From Otis tarda (taxonomy: Eukaryota; Chordata; Aves; Otidiformes; Otididae): a stretch of DNA of 64,000 bases. The stretch spans positions 140,004,690 to 140,068,689 of the forward strand of contig CM048553.1 of NCBI GenBank assembly GCA_026413225.1, written 5' to 3'. This document shows positions 38,401-51,735 of this stretch, in pieces (within the stretch, counting starts at the first letter, position 1; each line of letters begins with the position of its first letter). A model generated the notes under the pieces. That model made no database searches. It was not told the DNA's origin and saw only the letters and a program-made list of their open reading frames with translations. A program made the translations under genes and the position numbers.

Positions 38401-41400
38401 TTCCCAGCTGAGGCCACAGGCACTCTGCCCTGCTCCCATCCTGGGGAGCGCCCTGCCAAAACCACCTTGCGCTCCAGTGCTAGAAACACAGAGTTTTTAT
38501 CCATAAAGGGAGCTTGAGGGAACTGAATAACAACAAAAACATAAATAGATCTTTAGAAGGTGGTCATATGGCAGCATCAGCTTTCCAAGTGTAATTTTTT
38601 ATGCCTCCTAACTGCAGTAGAGAGGCCACTGGAGTTAGAGATGCAGTCAGTTTTGATGGATGAATTTCACTGCTTTCTTCTGAAAAACTTCAGACATGAG
38701 AACTGTTGTATCTTTTTTAAATTAAAACAGCTGGAGCCATTTTTTTTTTCCTGTTGAGAAGAGAGGCTGATGGGGTCTGCTACTTGACACTACAGTCTAG
38801 TTTATTTTCAGACTCTCATCTCTGCTAACACGAGAAGAATCAAATAGTCAACAGGTCCTTTGTTCACATCCCAGGTTTCTTTGAGCAACATTTACCCACA
38901 AGCTCTCTCTCCTTGTTCAGAAATATGTTTTCTGCCTTTCCCTGGGTGTGCTTGGGTCTTGCTTGCTCCATCGCTAGTCAGGTCTTAGTGCCTTGCCAAG
39001 CCCAGAGCTGCCCACGTGTCTACGAACTACTGCCCAGTCTGTGTGTGGAGTGCATCTTTGGAGGCAGCTCACTGGCTGTGCTGTGAATTTGCCAGGTCAC
39101 AATCTTATCCCCTTTGCCTTCAGTTGCTTGAACTGTAGCAGTGTAAGGTGTTGTCAGTAATTGCCATTTGAACTCCTGCCTGTGTTGAAGTAGTCGGTTT
39201 AGACTTCAGAAAAGGCTGCACTCCAAAGACCTCTGTAGTGATGAGTTGTGGTACAGAGTAAACATTTCCCTGCTTCTGCTGTTGTCTCATGTGCACTGGG
39301 CTCATGTTCAGTCATGTCTGCATGCCACATTAGACCAAGAAGTCTCCTGCACGGACTGTGCCTCCAAGGGCTTCTGGGAATCCTGGTTCTTCTATGTGAA
39401 AAAATATTTGCTATGGGAATCTGCCAGACCCAGCGAATACCAGGAGCTAAGTAGATGAACAGGGCACATTTTCTTCTTCCATGCTCTGGGCAGGATGTGT
39501 GATGCCATCGCTGCTAGAGCAGGCTGATGAAGGAAGAGTGATTGTTGACAAAGTCTAATCCCAGCCATCACACCTTTCACATGGTTTTCCTACATTCCTA
39601 GAAGATGATCTATAGGTGCATGAGGAAGGGAGAAATGTATGGTGATAGCTGCTATGCGTAGTTCCCCCTCTTCCTCTCTTTGCCAGCATTACAGGGAAAT
39701 GGAGTTTCAGGAGTTAACTTTCCGATAGATTCTACATGGATCTGGCACAACCAAATTTCTGTTTCATAGGAGAAAGGCGGAGAAAACTACTGAAATGTTT
39801 TAAAAACAGTGCACGTAAGAATTTTAAGGTACTACCTGAATTACATTTTATGTAACTCATAAGGAGTTGATTAGACAGGTTTTTTTCCCTTTGAGACTTA
39901 CTGAAAATTAAAATTTTAGCTCTCATCTAAATTATACCCGTAACTAATGTGACTGGAAAACCGTAAGACAGATTTTTATGCAGTTCACTGTAGTCTTTGT
40001 ATGAAGCTACATTTCTTGAGTCCAAATTCACTGGCTAATATATGAGGACTAAAGATATGTTTTATTAAAAAAATGATCACTGGAGTCTTTCCTTTTCTGC
40101 TAGTTTAATTGAAGTCATATAACTGCAATTTTAACCTGCTTGCCAAAAATTTTGTTAAACGTTTTTCTGAATTTCCTCCAGCTTTGGTGATGTATTTTTT
40201 TGCTGTCTGGGAGATATGTTGTGAAACATGATTAAATGGCTACTTTTACTCTAGTTTGGTTTTTTTTTTAATTTAAATATGCCTGATATTAACTCCTTGT
40301 TCTTACATTCTTTCCGTTTCCCCAAAGTCGCATATTTTATTTTGACCTTCACCTTTTGCAACTCTATTAAAGCTACTTGGTGTGAAATATCTGTGTATGC
40401 TGTTACACTACAGCTGCGTTTTTTTCCTTCATTTCAACATTTGGTTGAGTGCGTATTTGGCAAATACGTAAATCTTCAGTTTCCCTAATGGGTTGGCATA
40501 GCACAGGAGTGACTGCAGACATACCAAGTTGTTAATCCAGTAGTGAATTTAGGCATACAGCCCTCCATACCCATGTTGTCCTTTCTCCTGGGGACTGCTG
40601 CTTACCCAGGAAATGCAAGATAAAATTGGTGCTTCATCTGTCTATACAAATCTTAAAAACCTGGTGACAGAGGCTATTGTGACTTTTTTGCAATCTGCAA
40701 CGCAGCTGACATGGTGAAATGCTGAAATCCTTCCCTCTTGTCCTTACTGTCGGGTTTTTTAAAGTATGTATTTTCACTGTGGGGAGACAAGTGTGGCTGG
40801 TACATTTTCTGACTCATCAGCTCTGAAGACAGGGATCCTGTCAGCTGTAAGGGATTTGGGCTTTGTCTGATCCGAAGAGCGGGGCGGCAGAAGCAGAAGG
40901 CAGAACCACCACTCAGTAAGGTCTAACCATGGTTGATGCTTACAATCCCAGAGAGTGAGGGAGCGGGGTCCTGCACTGGCTTTTCTGCTCCGCAGTTTGG
41001 TGAGATCTCCAAATACTTTTCAGGGAGGTTTTCCTAAAGAGAAATAAGGTGCATTTTAAAGGTGGACAGTGTCCTCTTCCTTTTGAGGGACTTGGAGAAT
41101 GCGGCAACAGGGTTGGAGCAGGGCAGAGGGTGGAGGAGTGCTTTGCTGACTGGTTGCTTTGCTGTTTTACACATAAACAGGCAAGTAATGGGTCTCCTTT
41201 TATTTTCTTTGTTAGACATGACTTGCATTGACTTCACAACCCTACAGTAACCGGTTCTTTGTTTAAAGGCCCGTGTGCAGAAAAACATGTTTTTCAGCGC
41301 TTCTCATCTGATCTCTCCCTGAGCTGTGCTGTGGGGTAGCAAGGAGAAACCCCCCAGAGAAACCCTCACGCTGGCAGTGTTGCCCCCTGGTTTGACTGCA

Positions 41401-42059
41401 GCCCATCACACCAGGCTCTGAGCTGCCCTTCCCTCTTCTCCCCCCATCTCCCCAGTCAAAAGGCTTAATCCATGTTATTTTTAGTTACTAGGCTTGCAAA
41501 TCATTCACAGATTTCCCCTCCACTGTATATCCAACTCCTTCCTTGACATTTCCTCTTGGATATTCCATTGCTTTCTTAAAATAAATCTACCTAAAACCTC
41601 TTATGTTTCCCACCTCCACTCTTCTGTAAATCTGCCTTTCCTATTCTGTTGTAAATTCATCAGCGTCCCAAAACCAGAAAAAAAAAGGTATTGCTGCAGT
41701 GCCCAGCTTGGCTTCTGCCTCCTCTTCCATTTCCCACTCTCCAGCCCCATCTTGCCTGTTTTCTGTAGTCTTCTTCCTACGATCCCACATCTCTTCTCCA
41801 GGAGACCTCATTCTGTTTACTCCAGACCTTCAAGACTTACAGCTTTAGTTTCATCCCAGCACTATCTTGTCCAAGGACCTCATCCTCAGTGCTTCAAACA
41901 GAACCCCTATCAACAGAGAAAAATCAAGCAGATTGCGCTGCATTAGACAACAAAAGCAATTTCCCAAGCAAAAAGCTGTTTCCCTTGTCTAATCTGAGCT
42001 TCTCTAGAGAATTACGAATATGTCATAGACAGGGTTTAAGTAACACTAGAAGTACTATA

Positions 42060-42112
42060 ACAGTTGGACTCAATCATCTTAAGAGTCTTTTCCGACCTAA
42101 ATGATTTTATGT
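42060..42112 (+). mobile_element. Short CR1-like 3' tail
   Basis: The run GTTGGACTCAATCATCTTAA, followed by GTCTTTTCCGACCTAAATGA and TTTTATG, resembles the terminal 50 bp of CR1 3' UTRs (TTGGACT, GATGATCTT, TTCCAACCTAAATGATTCTATG). The octamer tail is degraded. No RT-coding portion is seen upstream, so it is either a very short truncated insertion or an old remnant. The family assignment is tentative. Confidence 0.5.
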
Positions 42113-45100
42113 TGTAAAGTTTTTTAAGATGTGCTTTGTCTTTTTGAAGCTTGTAAGTTTAATAGCCTTAAGATTTTCTTTGTTAAATTGTTGTTTTTCA
42201 CTCAAAGAAAAAATATTTCTTTTTGCATAAATGTCTACCTAGACAGCCACTTTTATGCACAAATAGTGAGATTAGTTGTCTGAATCATGGAGGACTGTAT
42301 TTCTAATAACAGAATGAAAGTCCAAATCCTGCTGTTTTAGAATGGAAACTTCATCTTGGTTTCCAGAGGAAAAAATCTAGACATCTTCAATTAATTGCAT
42401 TATTACTGTAGTTTATTGTTATATTTGTCTTCTTTGAAATTAGCCAGAGGAACAGAATGCTAACGGGAAGAGCTTTTTTTTTTTTTTTCTCTAAAACAGA
42501 GCTTGCCTATGCCACAGAATACAGAAATTGGGTAGTATTCTCTAAAATACTTGGGAATATTGAAATCATCCTGTCTTCTATTTCAAAAGCTATCAGAATC
42601 CTGTCAGAAAAGCAATATAATTGGGAAGCAAATGTTAGGAATTTATGCATACTCAGTTTATTGGTGCCTTATTTTATTGGGACCTCTAGCAGAGGCCAAA
42701 ACTGCAAAGTGTGGGCTCTTACTCTGGAAATATTATGGAAGACTACAACAGCAATACTGTGTACAGCCTATTACAAAGAAAGAAAAAGGACTTTAAAAGT
42801 TATTGTGACTTGGTGAAAGTGAACTTATTTGAGAGTCCACTTGAAGTCTAGACCAGAATAAGGAATATTATAACTAAAAATATCACTGATATAAAAATTA
42901 AGCACTTTAATGAGAATGCAGTGAGAATTAAAATATGTAACTTGCCGTTAAGCCCAGCAGTTTAATAGAACCAGGAAATAAAGCATTTGCCGAGATTCTG
43001 GAAATTTCAGAAAATCTCCTGTTTCCCAGTCAGTTAATGAGTGAAACAGCTTCCACTTTAGCAGATTGAATCTAAAAGAAAATGAAAAAAAACCCCTCTG
43101 AATATTTGGCCAGATGAAAAAAAAAAATTAATTGCACATTGCTAGTTTGGAGGGCATTTTAATGATGCATAAAGGGACTGCAAGTGTGTTTTATGCAAAA
43201 CAGCAATTAGGAATGGCTATTGATACAGCTAATTTGACCGTAAAATATGCTCCAGAAGTTGCTTTATTTTTGCAGAAGGCTGCTAGGAAAGTCACAAGAG
43301 ACTTGGGAAATTTCCATGAAAACTGTGCAACAAAGACAGCAGGAGAGAGGATGGGGAAGGCAGGAGGCATAGCATGGAGGAAACTCAAAGACTGAGGCAC
43401 TGCTTCTTAAGACACTGTTTTCAGACAAACCCAGCTGATACTGCAATGAATTAAAAAGGATGAGGACAAGCTAGTCGTAAAGAAAAGTGTAAGTCCCTCA
43501 TTAGAAAGGATAATAGTCATGTGTAAGTTTGTTGATGCTGTGTGTGTTCCGACTTCAAACTCTAAACCTGCGGCTTATCATCACTGGATTCCTTTAAAAC
43601 CAGAATGCCGTCACGTGAACAAGCCATGGGTGACTGGTATAATAAGTGTGTATCAGGGCCCTCTTCAAATTCTTTGTGGAATAATTTCTAATATAAATTT
43701 GTGGCACAGAGTAGCAAGTGAGAGCGTTGATGTTTTGTAATATGCCTGGGAGAAAATAAATTTTGTCCAGCTAAAATGTTCAGCTCAAAAAAACAGTGGA
43801 TGGGACATGGACAATAATATGCTGCTGTTACATGCGCAGAGTCTGAGCTTGAGTAATTTCAGCTGGTACAAAGCACATTACACAAGTGGAATTTTGCTGT
43901 TGTAACATAGCTGAAGGCAGGGAAGTGTTCCACATTATTGATATTACATCAGGGGCTTAACAGAGATCTTATTAAATATACGGTTTCATTCTTGTTTACA
44001 GAAGACTATGCTGACACTTGAAATGGAACCAGAGTGTACCACTGTGTTTGGTGATGAATTCTTGTCTCTTTAGCAAAATGTGGAGTACTGGTTTTATTTT
44101 TATTTTATACTATGGCAGAGATTTTACAAATTCCAGGCATTTTATGAGAAGTGCTTGCATGATAGAAACGTCCCAACTAATGTCGCTGAGTAAATCCCCT
44201 ACGTCTAATCAACTGTAAACCTGAAAAAGGTAGGGAGTATAGTCAGCAGTGTCACCATGTATCTTAATACTTCTTACATAAATAGCTTTTTAAAGAAATT
44301 GCAGACTATAGGGTAATAAAACAGAAAAATGCATAGCTCGTGAGGAGACTTGAGGATGAGATATCTGTATATACCTCTCCCTAGTAGCTTCTGAAGCAAA
44401 TGCATTGCTGGCTTAGGCAGTATTAGAGAGTAAGGGATCCAGTAGCATGGTTTGTTCTTCTTTGATGTTCCCTTCAAGGCTTTGCTGGACCATTTGTGCA
44501 GGGTCTTGGGAGGGTGAAGCTGGCAAAGCTCTAAGACACCTCCTGGTTTTCACAGTTTCAGAGCGCATGGTGGGGGGCTACAGTCATTTTCCTTTTTATT
44601 GGATACAGATGAGTTTCATGCCCATCTTTGTACTGCTAAGGAGCTTCTCCTTTCTTCAGCTAATGCAGCTTCTTACTAATGTTCTTAAAAATCAGGAGGA
44701 GTGTGAAATAAGTGCAGCTTTCATACTGAAGATATAGAAATAGACTTTAGAAATTAAAACCAAGAAGATAGCATTTTACCACTGAATACACTATAAATTC
44801 AAGTTAAAATACTTTACCTGTTGATCTAGTCACGTCCATTTGCAGTTTGCTTATATGCCTCCTGTAAGCTGAGCAGCTATTTGCTTTGCCCAGTGCCTTG
44901 GCTTGCAGGGGAAAAAATGCTTTTTAGATTTTCAAGAGCTGATTGCTCTTATAACAACATGATGACTTCTCTTGAAGAAGTCTGATTAGCTATCATACAC
45001 TGTCTTCTTAGAAAATACTGTGTCTTTGGACTTAGTCTCCCCATCAGTAAGGATTTATGTTTATAAAGTGAGAAAATATTTACTGAAGGAAATAGAGTAT

Positions 45101-45456
45101 TTACACTACTGATCTCTATTTTGATTTTTAAAAAGACACAATTCAAGTTCTCTCTCCTGGTCTCTGTGCTATCTTGAGGGTGAAGGAGGTTTATTTTTTT
45201 TACATTACATGTGACAGATAAGCATAATTTGCCTCTGCTTGTACCAAACCATACATTTGAGTTTCATTATGTGGGAATGTCTCAGTTCTATCAAGCATGA
45301 GCAGGATATGTAGGACATAAAATTCAGGTCTTGTATCGAGTCCTTGTAAGTATCTTATCACCTGGAGATCATCCACATATATAAGAATACATGTAGATTT
45401 AATAAACACTGTCACATCTAGAAAATATACATTTCAGATTTAAAATGTATATAAAA

Positions 45457-45480
45457 TGTGTGTATATGTGTGTGTGTGTA
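45457..45480. repeat. (TG)n/(TA) microsatellite
   Basis: A short alternating purine-pyrimidine tract of TG repeats interrupted by TATA. Simple sequence in the intron. Confidence 0.85.
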
Positions 45481-46938
45481 ACACCTCCGTGTTATTTTTT
45501 GGCAGTTATCTTTTATATAAGTTATGAAAGAAAAGCTTTTGGCAAAATGCTTCATTGTAGTTGAGGTTGAAGTCAAACTGATTAGCTCATAAAGCTTAGT
45601 TGCAAATCATTTCTTCTCAGGCATTTGTTATGTTGGCTAATCTAGGCTTGCTGCTGATGGGCAAGGGTGAGCACTCTATGAGATTTAAAAGAAACAGAAA
45701 ATAGAGCCCGTAAGAGCTGCCTCTTGCTATGACTGCAGTGTTTGTGGTACCCAGGGACAACAAAAGGGCTCCAGCACAGAGGGACCGTAATACAGCAAGT
45801 GTCCTGGTGTACTTATGACACATGTTTCTTTAGTCATAGATCGACCATATCAATGTTTTTATTTCATCCTTTAACTTAGGAGCCCAGGTGCCTTATAGTA
45901 TTTTTTATGCTTGAGATAAACCGTAAGAACATACAGGTTGATCAGCAGAATGCACCTTTGTGGTAAACTATGACTATGTTTGCCAGTTAAGGGTAAGGTA
46001 GAGGGGGAAAAAAAAGCTACTTCATTTTTATAAAACATTGGAGATTTGCAAATTAATCTGTAGCTGGAGGAGGATCTATAGTTGTTTTAGTTTCGGTTTT
46101 AGTTATGTGAGCTTAGAAAGAACAATTTATTTGAGTACCTTCTCTCACCTTTTCAATGTTATCCCCCTGTGAACCCCTGCTATTCTCTTTATTGGGTTGC
46201 AGCAGTAGGATGGAAACTGGGCTTTCAGTGGTTTTGAGCAGGTGCTGAGCCCTGCAGCTTTCATTTGAGTGACACACTCTCAGATCTGAGTGACCCAGTA
46301 GGACATGGTAGGATCCTTGCACTGATCCACCAATGAATGGCGTTATAACATGTTGCACTTTGCCAAAATGATCTGTTTAAATGCTCTGGGTAACTTTACA
46401 GGTTTTTTTTTCCTCTGGTATCCTCTTTTTTTTTTTTAAACTATGTAATATGTCATTTATGTAGATAAAAAGGAAGGAGGCACTATTTTATTTGTGAAAC
46501 AGTTTTCCTTCATTTTAAAACTTGCTACTTAACCCTCTACACAGTACACCCATCACAGAACATCGTTTTCTAGTCCAAGTACTATTTTGTCATGCCTTTT
46601 CAATACATATTTGGGCTGTGGACTGCAAGAGTTCTGATTTTGTGGAGATGATACTTTGCTTAGGAAGCAGCAAACCAAAATAATTAAACTTCATTAAAAA
46701 AAAAAAAATTGTAACTTCAGTACAGTACTTCATATTTTTTTTAATAAAAACATGCATTGAGAATATTCTTAGCAATTTTACTTGTGAATATTGGATTTAT
46801 TTGATGTCCTTTGATCAGAATAGCTGTGTTTTTAATAACAGGTAGATAAATACTTATCACTTTCAGATTAAGATAATGAGGAAATTAAATTTTCCTCTGT
46901 AGACTTTGTTTTGTATTTAAAATAACTGCTTCTAAAGC

Positions 46939-46960
46939 TTATATATATATATTTTTTTTT
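46939..46960. repeat. (TA)n followed by T-tract
   Basis: About six TA units followed by a run of T. Low-complexity intronic sequence. Confidence 0.85.
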
Positions 46961-49021
46961 AACTTACCCATTTAATTTCAGTAAAACAGACAAGTGAATC
47001 TGCTGACAGAAATCTGTGAGATTGGAAAAACGATACAACACTCTGGGACTGGAAGGACTGAAGCTCAGCTCATCAGGGCTTTTTTCTTTCCCCAGCTTTT
47101 ATGGACAGTTGCAATGATGGGCTAGGAGGGTGCCATAAAAATCTCAAACTTCTTCCCCACAAGTGACCTGAGACCTTCTCAAGCTCCTGCAGTGCAGGAG
47201 AGATCACAGGGTTACAGCCCATTGGAGCTAAACGTGACGTCCCTGATCACTAACCCAAGCACCCTTTGGACAGCAGCAGCAGACCAAAGCATCTTGATTT
47301 TTGCATGGGAGGAGGTAGAAAATGCTACTCTCCTGTCTCAAGCTTCTCCTACCAAAGCTGCTTTCACAGCCTTGGCGGAGTGGGCTGGAGACTGGGCTTC
47401 AGTGCTTTTTATTCTGTGATACGACAAACGAACCTCTATTTTCCACTTAAACTGCAGTGCCATTGGGACCATGCTCCAGGACCAACCACTCTGTGCTTTA
47501 CACCCAGCACCTTGTCTTCTTTAGGGCCACCCTTTCCAACCAAGCCCCGATCACATTTGTGGTTATTTTGGATCTAAAATCTTGTCTAAGTTCAACCCCA
47601 TTGCTATTTTATATCTTAATTTTACCTCACTGGCCATTTGGCTGATTTGAAAAGCAAAGGAGGTTAATCTTGTACTGTCATGATTTAGGAAAAGAGCAGG
47701 GAGTCCACTGGGATGTGTGCAGGGCGGATGTCTTTGAAATAATGAGGTTTGATGACCTTTCTGTTTACAGTCAGCAGATCAACATTTAGAAAATGCACCT
47801 TTAAACTACTTGTTTACAGTTCCTTCATTATGAAATATTGGAAAATCCAAGGTGTTTTCTTCAGATTCTGAGTATTTCTTGTATAGTCTGCCTTCAGTTA
47901 TGAGGATTGCTAGTGTGTAGTTTCAAGAAAGAAATCCTTAGTTGATTTTCATTGTGTTGCGAGAAAAAAAAACAGTGAAGGTCAGGTCTATTTGTAAACT
48001 TCATCCATTTCAGCTAGGAAATGAAATAAGTTTTGATAGTGATACTGATATTATTTCTCCTCAGCACAGAAGTGTGTGTGGTAATTTATGCTTTATCACC
48101 TGTGATAGTCTCTTCATTGGTTTTTCTTTTCTTTTTTTTTATTTTTAATAGATTGGGGGCTTTATTTTTGCTTGAACATAATTAGCATTACACTGTACAG
48201 AGAGCACTAGTTTTACTTGATCTGTTTGCTCTGCCGTGCTCTCAGGTTTGATGTCTTGAATGTATTCATTTATAAATAGAATCAAATAAGAAAAGAACAA
48301 CAACTTCTCTCTGTGCAGTTCTGCCATGGCAGAGATGGTTTAAATTCATCTGAGAACTTATCTTTCTTACTGAGCTACCACAACAAAACGGAAAATGGCC
48401 TTGTTTTAAAAACCATGCATACATTCAGCAGCTGATTGTGTTTCGGATTCCAGATCGTTGCTTTTCATTTCTCTGATGAAAAGCAAAATAATATTGCAGA
48501 GCCCCTCAGTTCTTGAAATGCGTAAACATTTCTCATAAAAATCCAGCAGTTCATTTTCAATTAATTGTAATTAGTTTACTATGACAAAGCAATGGTAATT
48601 CTCGTGAAAATTTGATTTGCATCTGCCAGAAGTGGATGTGCCTTACTTACTGCAGACCACCACAATAACAGCAGTATATGTCTCAGAAATCTATCAAGGT
48701 AGTTATTTTACATTACGGTTTTCAGACACCTACATTATGTCCCCAAAATGCGCTTCTTTGTGCTACTGCAGCTGGTAGCAGGACCACAACAGCCCACTCC
48801 TTCCTCACATCAGCTCTCTCCCTGGAACTCAGTCCTTCCCCCCAAACAAGCAAAAAGTATTCTCGACTACAAAACTCATGCTTGAAATAGGTTGCATAAG
48901 GTGAACATGACTGAATGGAAACCCAGACTTTTCTTCCATTGGGCAGTGGAGACCAATGCAAAAAAATACTCAAATATATGGATATTTAATACTAAAAAGA
49001 ATATTTAAAATTATGTTTTAG

Positions 49022-49113
49022 GACTTCGCCCAAAAAGGACTCTGCGCTTGGTGCTATGGACGGGAGAAGAGCAAGGAGGAGTAGGTGCTGAGCAGTACTA
49101 TCAATTGCACAAG
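49022..49113 (+). CDS. CPQ: Carboxypeptidase Q, internal exon with catalytic glutamate pair
   Basis: This 92-bp exon supplies two bases to complete a split glycine codon, then 30 codons ending in QYYQLHK. The motif WTGEEQGG is the M28 glutamate pair. By ungapped counting against human CPQ, the codon at 49066-49068 is the general-base Glu336 and that at 49069-49071 is the zinc ligand Glu337. The acceptor is TTATGTTTTAG and the donor is GTAAATG. The incoming phase (1) and outgoing phase (0) fit both neighbours. The reading frame is intact and both catalytic residues are conserved. Residues just before the EE pair include a glycine where I recall alanine in human, a conservative change. Confidence 0.96.
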
Positions 49114-51636
49114 GTAAATGATGTCTTCAGATGATGTGCTTAACAGTGCTTTTCTCCCTGGTCTTGTGACTTGCATATTATTTTCGTCAATATGTTCAGC
49201 TTAATATCTAACCAGTTCTGCCTGAAAGTATATTTTCTTATTTTAATCATAAATGTAAACTTCATGTTACATTTAACAGAAAGTGATGCGACCACACATA
49301 TACGCGTTCTGCTTGACCTAAGGTTCTCTGTCACGAAACTATTTTGAAACAGATATTTTGTAATGATACCTGCCATAGCTTTCAAACATAGTTAACTTTC
49401 TGAGAATGAATGATGAATAGTCCACATGTGCTGGCAATATAAGTAAATTTTTTTTGTCTTATGTATTTCTGCTTCATTGCATTTTCCCATAATATTTTAC
49501 GATGTAAACTATTAAATAATACAAAGAAAAAAACTTTGCCATCTTATCTTAATACTGTGTAATCTGAAATACTCTTTGCCAACTATTAGTTTTATGGGAT
49601 CTGGAACATTTTAAATGATTGATTTCTGATGATGCAAATAACACACAAACTCTATGACTGGTTATCAGGATAAAAACTTGGTTTATTGGCACATCTGTCT
49701 CTCCTGCCTTTTCAAAGTACATCAAGGCATAAAGGGCAGTTGCATGAAACTATTTTGGGGATAAGTCTTTGGAATATGTGTTGGGGTTTGTTCCCTGAAA
49801 AATTATGCTGTACCTTCGTTATAGAAGCTAAAGTAGTTATCTTTTATTCTTTTCCCTGCTTTAGCAGTATTGCTGTCAGCAATGGTTAATATATCCAAGG
49901 CAGAGACAAGATGAATGCAGGTGTGTTTAGGAGGTCACCTGCTGTACAACAGTATGAAAGCAGACTTACAAGCCGTTCTGAAAAGTGTGTTTCTAATGAT
50001 AAGCAACCTATCAGAACAAATAAATCTAAATTTCACTTTGAATCAAATTCATTGTGATGAACGAAACTAAATCAATTTGCATCTGCAATAGAGTTGGCTG
50101 AGATAGCATTACAGTGGTTATGGTTTTCTGGCTAATTGATGAACAGTCAATTATTTCCCGCTAACCTGTTTAACGTTACTAACAAGGGTATTTAATTACC
50201 CGTATATAATGTAGTTCCTCCTTCTATCTCCAAATTAAAGGGATAGCTTAATTCTCTTACTGAGAAGAGGTACCTAAGAGCTTCCTTTCTCAGCTTCAGG
50301 GGGGTGACAGGTTGCAGTTTAGTATGTATTAAGGACTCTGGTTTTACCACTGGTACTCTGGTGTTCAGCAGGATTAAACTAGAATGAAGTGTTCTGGAAT
50401 ACGTAGCACAGGAAAGAGATGCTTCTCATGTACAGAATGCATTTTGGAGAAGGAGCTGGAGGGATGCTCTGTTCCTAGTGCACACCACTCATGAGGAATG
50501 TATCATCATCTCAGTAGATTTCCATGTTGGAAAACAAGCTCTATCGTATGGTGGTGTTGTCAGCAACACATGAAATTGTCTCATGCACTACTCATCTTTT
50601 GCCAAAATGTCTGCATTTCACTGTTGTCTCTAGGATTAATATTCAGAAGTAATATAAAAAAGCAGACTTAAGGATCAAATAGGGAAATATAAAGCAAGAT
50701 GAGTATTGTTTCAAAGATATTTGATTACTTTGCTTTTAAAAAAAAATTGAGAAAAAAGACATGTCTCAATTTTTGCTCTGCCGTTGTGATTCTGTCTGGA
50801 TGTTGTGCTCTGTGAAGAAAGCCTGGTCTAACTTAGCAAGAATTTGTAAGTTACATGGAGAATTTAAGCAGAAATTACATCCGTCTGTTGTTTGTTGTTC
50901 TTGTTTTCCCCCCTGCATATGATCTGGCATAATTATAAATGGATATGACTATAGGACATTGCATTGCTCATAATAACAAAATAAAGCAGATTAATACTGT
51001 ACATTATATTTAGCATGAAAAATAACTTAACCTTTTAATGATTTACTTGCACAAATTTCTGGCAATTAGGATAGTATGGCACAAACATCGCTTGCTGACG
51101 GTAATGAGTACAAGTTAACTAAGAGTGGTATTTAAAGATGCCTTGTTAAATGAAAGATGGCCTGTATGACTCATCTACATGGCTGGGCTTATTATGACTT
51201 TAGTTTGCTATAAACAAGGAGAAATATGAATGCAGTAATTCAGCACAGAAGGACATGGATTTCCGTGACATTGTAAATTTCCTCCTCATGTCAGTGGAAA
51301 TGTAGCGAGGGAGAAGAAATGAAGACAATATAGTCCTGGACAAGTACAAATGCTCTTACTTTTGTAGCTTATTTATTATTTCTTTCAATTTAATTTCAGG
51401 TCTTTCTTCCTCATCTGTCATTGTAGGTTGCACTGCTAGAAAGTGGATAAGTTACTGCAGAAATAAATGAGATAGCAGCAGCATAGCACTTTTCTTATAG
51501 CACCAATAATTAACTCATATCCCTGCATAATTGCATTATTTATATCACTCATGTATTTCTGTGAAGCCCGATGTTACACTTTCTGATTATTAAAACTAGC
51601 AACAGGGTATATTAGCTGTTCAGAGCTTTATGAGGA

Positions 51637-51735
51637 TGTAAGAGCCATATTGGGTCGACCAAAAGCTCAGTTTAGTGCTGGCTCCTGTTTCTGATAGCAT
51701 TCAGTAAATAGATGCTCAGGAAAAGCGTATCTGCC
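51637..51735. repeat. Ancient sauropsid interspersed repeat (CR1/L3-like)
   Basis: The segment with GCCATATTGGGTCGACCAAA, then CTCCTGTTTCTGATAGC and AGATGCTCAGGAAAAG, resembles a widely dispersed repeat of reptile and bird genomes. That repeat reads approximately CCATATTGGGTCAGACCAAA, then CCTGTCTCCGACAG and AGATGCTTCAGAGGAA. Divergence is high and small gaps are needed, which suggests an old insertion. The exact family and its orientation are from memory and uncertain. Confidence 0.45.

Larger units (their letters stand above)
32480..49021. other. CPQ: CPQ intron of 16,542 bp
   Basis: A GT-AG phase-1 intron between two recognised CPQ exons. It is mostly AT-rich unique-looking sequence. Items inside it are a CR1-like tail at about 42.06 kb, a pyrimidine-rich block at about 41.4-41.9 kb, a GC-richer block at about 47.03-47.57 kb, and short microsatellites at 45457-45480 and 46939-46960. 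The open frame at 34812-35324 (170 codons) is the longest that is not in a repeat. It shows no recognisable domain and I treat it as chance. Confidence 0.85.

Noticed and set aside
41494..41946. A 150-codon open frame
   Set aside because: It lies in the pyrimidine-rich block, which is poor in stop codons because of composition. Serine/proline/leucine-rich content with no domain.
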